Source: Sanderia malayensis | Taxonomy: Eukaryota; Cnidaria; Scyphozoa; Semaeostomeae; Pelagiidae | Length of the DNA stretch: 64,000 nt | Assembly (NCBI GenBank): GCA_013076295.1 | Contig: RQOL01000660.1 | Location: forward strand, 2,418,001 to 2,482,000 | Direction: 5' to 3' | Part shown: piece after piece, positions 56,401 through 64,000 of the stretch | Numbering within the stretch: the stretch's first letter is position 1 | Layout: every line of letters starts with the position of its first letter | Program-made: the position numbers and the translations under genes | Notes under the pieces: generated by a model | Database searches by the model: none | What the model was told of the DNA's origin: nothing | The model's input: the letters and a program-made list of their open reading frames with translations, nothing else

Positions 56401-59245
56401 TAGGTTAGATGTAAAGAAACTCTTGACATAGTTTAGTATTTATTGGTTGCCTTTTTTAATTCATAGTTCATTATATCAGGATCTGTCAACTATAACTGTG
56501 TCAATTTCTGTTAGCCCGAAATGTGTGATGAAATGATAAACTTGACAAGAAGATCATTATCTTCTTGTCAAGTTTATCATTTCACGGTAATTTCAAGACG
56601 ACAATGCCTGAAAAGCAGACAATTTTCTTTATTCCGCTTTTATCATTCCCTCGATATAAATTGCTTTGAAAACAATGAAATTTTTAAACAAAAAATCTCA
56701 TTCAAAAGGGTAAGATAGCCACACGTCCCACAAGCACCTGCAAAGCTGATTTAACAACAAAAGAATAGAATTGTAATTCCCTCGGTACACATACGTCTCC
56801 CTTGACAATTACCCAATGTATAAATGGGGCATCCAGTATGGGCAAGTGATCTCTGAAGTGAATGGAACGATACCCATTTGAGAGTTGAAAGCGAAAAGAC
56901 AACAGTTTTATGAGAGGAATTTCTTTGAAACTTCTCAGGTGGAAATGCTTTATCGGCTTAAACATATTCTATTAAAATAAAACTTTCGTTTTAACAGTAG
57001 ATATTTTCAATCTTGGTACACATTTTTTATTTTATAAGAAACCAAGCTCAAGCCCTACTAGTAAAAGTTTCTTAAATTTTACATTGTTTTCTACTGTTAA
57101 GGAAAACAATAGAACAAAAGAATCGATTGTAATTTAGCCCAAGTTTCTTGTAAAGTGGTTTCTTATTAAAAAACCTGTATTCTGCGATTGTCTTAATGTA
57201 TTCACAGATAAACTGCTTAGAACATAGCATTCTTTGTGTGTAACAGTATATGTTATTCTAAACTCACAAAGAGCACTCTAAAGACAAAAAGAAATCTCCA
57301 AAACATAAAGAAATTCTTAAAGCAATGAGCGAATGAACGTTTTTCTAATGGGATATCAATTGAGATAGAATCTTGAAACATTATGAACTTATTAAGTTTT
57401 CCATGACGCCAAATATTTATTTTTAAAAGCGAAAGCTCAAATTATTTTCTCTCAAAGACGCATATATTTCAATAAATCATGATTTACCCAGCAAAGAATA
57501 TCTCCTAGCAAAAGAGCACTTGTTTGAAAACAACAAACAACCTTCGCCAAACAAAGAAGATTAATTTGAAAAGGAATGCTCTTAAAGATGGTTTTCCATA
57601 ACAAAGAGATCTGAATAGAAAACGAGCGTTTTCATGCCTTCTGAACAAAGAAACTTCTTCTAATAAAAAGCACGCTTCTGACAAAGAAGATTGCTTTGAA
57701 CAAAAATGACTTGGTCAAACAATGATCCCACGTAATACCCAGCAACAAAACTGATCCTTTTATTATTGCTATTAGTACAATTGCAAGATAATGTGATATG
57801 TCTGTACACGTTGTACTCTAAAGGACCTGCTACGACGAATGTGCGGTTGTGGTTACAGCAAATCGTAGCAATACCTTTAAAAGAAGATTGAAGCAAGCAC
57901 ATTCTGGCAAATTTTTAACATACTAACTACTGGGAAAATTACCCCAGCAGGCCCAATACCTTCCCCAGTAGTGAGGGGCAAGGTTAGAGGAAATTCCCAG
58001 TTGTTTGGGCCAATTCAAAAACTTTTATATATGAAAATGGGGACATCTTTCTAAAGATTTAGCTGCTTTTTGCAAGGAAAGTATGATTTTAAACTGTCAA
58101 CATACAATGGGCGTTGTCTACTTTATAGTCATGTGGTTGTAGGGCGTGGTGACTAGTTGTTTTCCAGATTTTGGCGGCCTTCCTGGAAATATTCCCGACT
58201 AGTTCAAATTTCTTAATAAATACTATGAGCACATTGTATAACTATCTGTTCATTTCATATACCATGGAATAAGATAGCGTCCAAGAGGCTTTCAACTATT
58301 CTCAAAATAACAATTGCGTCATATATTAACAACGGTAAAGCAGGTGTTTTGAAATTCTTAATAAAGAAAAAATATATTTGGAAATACATAGAGATGACTT
58401 CATATTTTCGAAAACACTTTACTGAAGCAAAACTTCCAGGATTTTAAACCATCGAAGCTCGTATTCTATGCGTGGTGCAAGTCTGTTAGTATGGGCAGGT
58501 TGTTTTGAGGTGAAGAAGCAATGAAAAATAATAAATAAAACAGCTTTAGGCCAAACATTCTATAATTGTTTTCTGTATACAGAGCGGATGATGCAAGAAC
58601 TAAGAATTGAAACTTGGGGAAAACGAAGGAAAAGAAACTGAGCATTCAATAGATGTTTAAAACGATCATGCGAGCCGGTGAAATTTCTCTATAAGGAGCC
58701 GTCAAAAAGTAATTTAAGCTTAATCGATAGATCGGCCATAAACCATTTGAAATCGCGTTAAAATCCGACAATATTTGTCCACAAACGTGAAGAAAAGCAA
58801 ACACAAAATGTGTAACTCCACAGAGCCCAAAACACGATGGAGCATTGCACGGAACTCAAACATAGGTACAACAAATTTTAGAAATTGCAAATACTGCGCA
58901 ATGAGACATATATACATAAAAGTGTGTTGGATTCTAGATTCGCCTATGCATATCTAGTTAAAAGAAAGGGCTTACTTGATTCTCGGTATCGTGAATGTTT
59001 TTCATACCAATTCTCTCGAACTTGCACTGTTCAAGAAGGATAACAGTACATGGTTTGATGCTGTCTTGGTTATGAAACTCAAAGAGTAGATTAAGATGCA
59101 AGATGAAGTATCGCGACATCCATTTCGGCGTACCATCGTTGACTTTCATGAGTAAATAGCCCGATTGTGTTGCATTGCTCTTCGCTTTCTCTGCCAGGTA
59201 GCAAAGGTGATTCTCGTGTGTCTTCACGGCTGAGCTAGACGGCAT
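44404..59245 (-). CDS. RASGRF: RASGRF-type Ras/Rac exchange factor (about 23 exons)
   Basis: Calcium-responsive guanine nucleotide exchange factor; single invertebrate counterpart of RASGRF1/2. Exons: 58976-59245 and 55688-55785 (first PH, GYLLMK to [11 protein letters not shown]), 55104-55251 (coiled coil), 54804-54893, 54253-54506 (IQ motif [19 protein letters not shown], then DH with [16 protein letters not shown]), 53851-53930, 53635-53711 ([20 protein letters not shown]), 52993-53109, about 52613-52720, 52142-52255, 51630-51800 (second PH), 51397-51455, 50960-51112, 50757-50835, about 50190-50400 (Ras-GEF N domain, [18 protein letters not shown]), 48243-49741 (500 codons, Ser/Pro-rich linker), then CDC25 catalytic exons about 47610-47730, 47390-47460, 46445-46575, 46225-46315, 45735-45933, 45445-45525, 44940-45052 ([15 protein letters not shown]) and 44404-44484. 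Phases match where checked. Reading through the last donor gives IKPDEKVT and a stop, about 25 residues shorter than human; a missed final exon is possible. Confidence 0.93.
44711..44863. repeat. Dispersed repeat family F, copy 3 (RASGRF intron)
   Basis: AGAATAGAAGCAAGAAAGTA ... TTACTCGGAGTTTCATGCTT ... CGAGCACTGTGATGCCAG ... TAAGAATCTATAGAG. Same layout as 30647-30790. Confidence 0.75.
45053..45418. repeat. Tandem duplication of about 183 bp in a RASGRF intron
   Basis: Blocks 45053-45234 and 45235-45418 both contain TCATCTCTTTGTCACAACTT, GACGTCATTCACGATGGACA and GGTGGAATGGGCAGA, with few differences. Recent local duplication. Confidence 0.85.
47460..47565. repeat. (ATGAAATAA)n-like low-complexity tract
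   Basis: Variants of AAATGAAATA / GATGAAAT over about 100 bp, between RASGRF CDC25 exons. Confidence 0.85.
47971..48123. repeat. Inverted-repeat element, family A, RASGRF intron copy 1
   Basis: TACAGTAAAAACCCGCATAT at the left and ATATGCGGGTTTTTACTGTT at the right, near-perfect ends, opposite inner orientation to the 4120 copy. Confidence 0.9.
49985..50130. repeat. Palindromic AACTCTATA / TATAGAGTTCA repeats
   Basis: AACTCTACATAAGAAGTCTA pairs with GACTTCTTATATAGAGTTCA and a second pair follows at about 50085-50128 (GTGAACTCTATAAAAGAAG with CTTCTTGCATAGAGTTCAC). Intron just upstream (left-hand reading) of the RASGRF linker exon. Confidence 0.7.
51225..51376. repeat. Inverted-repeat element, family A, RASGRF intron copy 2
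   Basis: TACAGTAAACACCCGCATAT ... CAATAGGCTATTGTATTTGA ... GGTTCTTATACACGGGTGTTTAATGTA; subfamily with CACCC ends, like 18331-18516. Confidence 0.85.
51923..52046. repeat. Rearranged copy of repeat family F
   Basis: The left half is the family's 3' part in reverse complement (TCTATAGATTCTTACTGTCT ... GGCATCACAGTTCTCGATGT), the right half is the forward TTCTCTGTTACTCGGAGTTT part. So the two halves are inverted with respect to each other. Confidence 0.65.
53288..53522. repeat. (ACAT)n microsatellite
   Basis: About 230 bp of CATA units with TATA and GCAC interruptions in a RASGRF intron. Confidence 0.95.
56529..56584. repeat. Perfect 24-bp hairpin in the first long RASGRF intron
   Basis: TGAAATGATAAACTTGACAA / GAAG at 56529-56552, loop ATCATTAT, exact complement at 56561-56584. 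It resembles the stem of a small RNA precursor or a short fold-back insertion. No other copy seen in the window. Confidence 0.85.
57017..57180. repeat. Inverted-repeat element, family E, RASGRF intron
   Basis: TACACATTTTTTATTTTATA ... AGAAACCAAGCTCAAGCCC ... GTGGTTTCTTATTAAAAAAC; ends match 62953-63339. Confidence 0.7.
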
Positions 59246-62200
59246 CTTTTGCCTTCAACAGGATCACAACACACAACTATATACGGTACTATGTTTTCAC
59301 GTTGTACATACCAGACGAATTGAATCGACATCAATACGATGACTCGAACGGTGAAGGCAGCAAAGAGGACTATATTGCAAGCAATTGACAGACCACACAG
59401 CACACACACTGCAGCAGTGAAGCTAGCACCTAAACAGCCATGCACTGATCAACTCCGTAATAGTATAATAGTAACGATCAGCTGTTCAAGAGTCCACCAG
59501 TGAATAATGGAAACAAACTATACGACAAACTCGCTTTCTGCACAAGGTACGATGTATTCGAAGAGCACTTCTTCAAAAGATATTTCCAATGAAAGAATAC
59601 AATATAGTCGTGGTTTTCTCACGCGTATGTGGTGAGTGCAGCCTGTGACACAATCCGGTAAACATGAAAAGCGCGTATAGTAGTGTACAGCGCGTCTGTC
59701 AATTCTCTGCTTGGGCCTATACTATATATCTTGTCTTGATAATCAGTGTTGACGAAGCATGTTATTCGTGGAGCATTCCACTTTGACGTGATTGACATCG
59801 ACAAACATACAACCAAACCAATCAAACTTTCTCCCGGGGGTGGGAGGGCAAGAAACTCGCACGCTCCCAGCGCGCGCACATGGAATACACGTGAATGCTG
59901 AACACAAGCAGATGACCGCTGATGGTGTATAATCTTGAGCCGTGTTTTGTTGAGTATACAAATGGAAATGTCCCTCTGGTTAAACCGGCTTTCGGTGAAG
60001 TTTCATATGTACAAATCATTTGATAAAAAACGAAGAAGTGTTAAGATTAATTCACCATATGGTGATGAAGAGAAGTCACATTCCAGTCAATTTTATATTC
60101 GCACACAATGACACGTGTGATCAACGTTTTCTCATTTAATATCGTGAGTGTGGCCGCAAGAAGCAATGTTGCATATAATTAGTTATGTGGCAGACAAAGT
60201 TTTAGTACAGGTTTGTTGCTCATGCAACAAATAGGCCAAGACCATGGTAATTAGCATCAACTATATTGCATAAGATACATAAGAACCGAACACAGCTATA
60301 GCAAAGCTGAAGTAGGAAAGGCAAATGAGTTACCACAACAGTTGAGAACAGCAGAAGATTTAAAACAACTGACAAAAGCTCAGAAGCTGCACAGGACAGA
60401 ATGCATTAGGACCAACTATTAAAACAATTATTGATGGACTAAACGAACTGTTGACACAGGACGTGTAAAAGTCAATACTAATACTACTACTATATTGCAA
60501 AAAGAAAATTGTAATTAAATATTAAACTTAATATTTATAGTAATAGCTTTATCAATTGCCGTTGTTCAGACGGAGTTTAAATGATAGAAGGTGTTTAATG
60601 GGATAAGAGTTAATTAATAAAAATATAGTTGCGAACTACAGACGGAATTAGAGATATAATTAAATTGAATTCAGCAAAAACTACGAAAATCGTACTCTGC
60701 AACAACTTTTCAATTCCCTTCAGCTATCCTCTCCCTGATAAAACAAACTGTTTAAAAGCGAAGGAAAAAAACAGCATGAACTCAAATTTTATATTTTATA
60801 AATATTTGCTGTGCAACTATATTATTGTTAATACAACAGCATTAACAATAGCATTGGTTGCTGATGCGTTGTCTTCAATAAATAATCTCCCTTCAATCTT
60901 ATGATCATACATCTAATGCTCATATACCGAACATTGACACAACTTTTGGTATATGAGCATAAAATCGCTCAATAATAAGCATGCAATCACAAAACTAAGC
61001 GAAAAATACCAACATGAATCATAATAAAAGCAATGATTAAAATGACGGCAATAAGTGATAGCCAATTCCCCCGTGTACGATAAAACAACATACGACACCT
61101 GCTTCCAAAGTAGAAACTTATTTGAATATTCACTCGCATTTTCAGCACTTCTTAACGCGATTTATAGCACGCTGATTGGCCAGTGCACAAAAGGCCTTGC
61201 GCCGGAATAGACGAACAATCAAACAATAGAAAAGAAAACAATGCGATATTCAAATGTTGTGTCATCGTGATCAAAGATGTTTTCGAACGTCAGCAGAAAA
61301 CAAATGAACGTCAGCTGTTCAACCTGTCGTTGCTCTTCCCATTTAGGGGGGGGGGGAGAGAAGGGGGATGTTTCGCACGTCAGCAGACTTCAATATTTTT
61401 ACAAGAGATCTTACAATGCTTGCCGAACTTGATGGTTTTCCATCGATATTCTAACAATCTTCATTAACTTTTATTGTTTTTCGGTAATTTTGAGCCTCAG
61501 TATTGCCAAGCATAATCTTGACCTTTACATCCTTTACCTCTTCATTTTATATTTTTGTATTTTTGTGTTCAATCACTTAGCATTACCTTTTTGTTAATTT
61601 TAATCTTCTATTTTGTCATGACGTTCCTTGTCCGAGTATAGTATATCATATTGAGATCAATTGAATTGAAGTGTTACAGGAATTATACAATGAACGTCCT
61701 TATGATCTCAAATGTGGATTGCCCTAACAACCCTTTACTGCGCTTGCAATAACATTTAGATTGAAAAATTGGTTCCACTCAGGGCTACCAGGCGAGGCGC
61801 CAAAATTTCTCTTCACAAAATTGCCAATACAACTCCGGCCTCAGACTGATCTCCAGCAAAAATAAATACAAAGTGGCATACAGAAACTCGAGACAAAGAA
61901 ATCCAATGGCTTATCGTTACACTTGATTTAAATACTTGTACAATTGTAGAGGTTTTTTCTTCACCACGGACTTAGTAAGTGGTAGACCACGATTTCATCT
62001 CATCAACCATAGGATGTCTACCACATGGCTTGAAAGATCTTCGCATCGCAACAAGACACCATTGTAAAAGGGGGCGGGACAGTATACCAAATGTTCAGTG
62101 GTGAATTCAAAAAAATTAACAAGGGGGCTCCAAAAGCAACACAACCAGAGTGGGTGTGGTTTCTTGTGACCACGCCCGTATTTTCACTGGCGCAAATATG

Positions 62201-62432
62201 GAAAATAGTGCTCACACAAACCGAACCAGACCAAACAATGGTTTATAAGCTTTCAAAGGAACAGAAACAACTGAATAACTTATTTTTTAGCGATGACGTG
62301 CTATTGCTTAAAAACCCATTGTTCAAATAGTTCAAAGTCCAATTCGACAACGAATAGGACTCAGTGTCAGTGTGATTAAAAAGTGCCATTGCCTTTAACA
62401 GCATAGAAGGATTTGAGTTTCATAAACAATTT

Positions 62433-62484
62433 TGGTTCAGTTGTGAAAAAGTCTTTGTCTTTTTCGCAACTGAACCAAAAAGAC
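62433..62484. repeat. 22-bp near-perfect hairpin
   Basis: TTTTGGTTCAGTTGTGAAAA / AG, loop TCTTTGT, CTTTTTCGCAACTGAACCAA / AA; one mismatch in 22 pairs. Upstream of RASGRF. Confidence 0.75.
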
Positions 62485-62952
62485 TAGATAACCACTTGCT
62501 GGAGTAAAAGGCTATTTTATTATTTTGATAAATCTAAAGTTTCACTTACCTGTGTTGTCTTGTTTCGTTGTCTTCATCCAAGCATATTATGAACGAAAAA
62601 TACATCACTAAACTATAGATTGGACGACAAACAGAAATGTGAATTTTAACCGCAAAAGAAGAAGATCTTGCATTCAATCGTGTCCAAATCTACAAGAAAT
62701 CGAAAACACAACTTTGATTACTTTCGCTTTACCTTTACCAGACGCAGCCATACAAACAGGGACCAATTAAAGCTTTCTGCCAATGGGTGGAAAATACAAT
62801 AGGATATAATTTTGATGAAGTTACTCAATTCATCCATCTACTACATAATGACCTAATTTTCAATATATGCGTTTATTGTTAAATGCAACGAAAACAGTTA
62901 TATTACAAAACAATGAAAACTTGATAGGATCTTTATACATTCAAAGTTAAAT

Positions 62953-63339
62953 TACACGTTTTTTTTATAAGAAACCTAGATCTAGACGCCCTAAAATTTA
63001 AGAAACTTTTAGAACTACAAGGAAATATCTAGGAAACATTAGAAATTTCGGAAGCACGTTTTCCCTTTACGGATTTAACAAATGTCAACTACAGTAAGTA
63101 TGTTTTATGTGCTAAGCATAACATTGTCGGCTCCACATGACGATTTTTCGCATTGACGATTTTTCTTTGATATAATACTAATATTTTGCACATCCACGTT
63201 TTTTCTTTGTTCTCACTGGAACTTCGGGTTCATTAAATTAAGAAACTTTTAAGAAACTTTTAGAGCTAAAATGTGGCTAAAAATTAAGAAACTTTTACTA
63301 CTAGGCCTTGAGCCAGGTTTCTTATAAAAAAAACGTGTA
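62953..63339. repeat. Inverted-repeat element, family E, largest copy
   Basis: TACACGTTTTTTTTATAAGA at the left and CTTATAAAAAAAACGTGTA at the right, with AAGAAACTTTTAG blocks repeated inside. 387 bp, about twice the size of the other copies. Confidence 0.8.
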
Positions 63340-64000
63340 TGCTATTATAATCTTGCGGTTGGTAATGTTATTCTACTGTTATTGTATTGTTATTGTATTT
63401 TAGACACACCATTAGCTGTAAAAACACAAATCAAATTTTAATTAGGCTCCTGATGTATGGTGATGATGATGATTATTATATTATTATCATAACGGGAACA
63501 ACGTGGGGAAATCTATTTCTGTAACAAGGAAGCAACAAGAATAAATCGCCAATGAAGACAATGAATTAAAATGAATTTTTGTCTCTTTCAATAAGAAGAC
63601 ATTATTTTACGTAATGATGTTTATGTAATGCAGTCATTTGTCTGAAGATCGACAGCTTTAAAAGGTTAATAAAACAAACAGTTCCCATGAGAATATCATT
63701 GATTTTGTGTCTTCACCCACGCCTGACGTGTTTCATTTTTGCTCTGGCGTAAAACTTTAGTCGAACCTTTCATCCTAAATCAACCTGATTCAAAAATAAC
63801 AAAATTGTTCACAACGCTTTTCCTGTTTTTGACAGGCATGGAACCGACTCGTGAGAAAATTGTACAAATTATGTATATCTTTGAAGGTATTAAATCATTA
63901 AAGTACCAATAAAAGCACTCGTTTTATTTCATAAAAAAAGAAAGTTATTAAAGCAAAAGGCTAAAAATCAATTTAATTCATTTCTAATTGAATGCCAAGC

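Larger units (their letters stand above)
59246..64000. other. Region upstream of RASGRF, no convincing gene
   Basis: About 4.75 kb. It must contain the RASGRF promoter. I saw a donor-bounded frame ending at 62550 (MKTTKQDNT before GTAAGT), possibly a distal 5' exon, a strong hairpin at 62433-62484, an inverted pair ATGCTCATATACC / GGTATATGAGCAT at about 60916-60958, a G-run at 61347-61358, and a family E element at 62953-63339. None of the short frames has a recognisable domain. Confidence 0.5.

Noticed and set aside
56702..56965. 87-codon minus frame inside the first long RASGRF intron
   Set aside because: No domain, no matching splice phase with the PH exons at 58976 and 55785, which already join in frame.
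57660..57902. 80-codon cysteine-containing minus frame
   Set aside because: No signal peptide or family resemblance; lies in a RASGRF intron.

Overview
This is a 64 kb stretch of an intron-rich, AT-rich animal nuclear genome. The proteins align closely to human orthologues (CATSPER2, SNX27, OSTF1, CCDC171, RASGRF1/2), introns are mostly 100 bp to 3 kb, and introns and spacers are full of short terminal-inverted-repeat elements. Together with a single-exon rhodopsin-class receptor of a lineage-specific type, this suggests a non-bilaterian or early-branching marine invertebrate. An anthozoan cnidarian is my best guess. That is inference; no ribosomal or mitochondrial marker is present.

All seven recognised genes lie on the minus strand, so they read right to left. 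From right to left: RASGRF-type Ras exchange factor (59.2 to 44.4 kb), CCDC171 coiled-coil protein (44.1 to 30.9 kb), an intronless class A GPCR (28.0 to 27.0 kb), OSTF1 SH3/ankyrin adaptor (26.1 to 23.2 kb), SNX27 sorting nexin (22.0 to 16.4 kb), two tandem GM2-activator-like genes (14.9 to 9.7 kb and 8.7 to 7.0 kb), and the sperm channel subunit CATSPER2 (6.6 to 0.1 kb). The rightmost 4.7 kb (59.3-64 kb) and 28.0-30.8 kb show no convincing gene. I reconstructed exons by hand using splice sites, phase continuity and similarity to known families. CATSPER2 (600 codons), SNX27 (about 543), OSTF1 (about 213) and the two GM2A-like genes (162 and 156) close in frame. RASGRF and CCDC171 are supported along their length but their 3' ends are less certain.

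The genes do not form one pathway: CATSPER2 is a flagellar Ca2+ channel subunit, the GM2A-like pair are secreted or lysosomal lipid-binding proteins, SNX27 works in endosome-to-membrane recycling, OSTF1 and RASGRF are signalling proteins.

The most unusual items are: a 1.7 kb almost perfect fold-back element flanked by TTAA (piggyBac-like ends) in the last intron of the second GM2A-like gene; the loss of two disulfides plus gain of a new cysteine in that duplicate; a GPCR without the DRY arginine; at least six families of short inverted-repeat elements or related repeats; and several perfect or near-perfect intronic hairpins. I did not find a clearly new multi-gene system.
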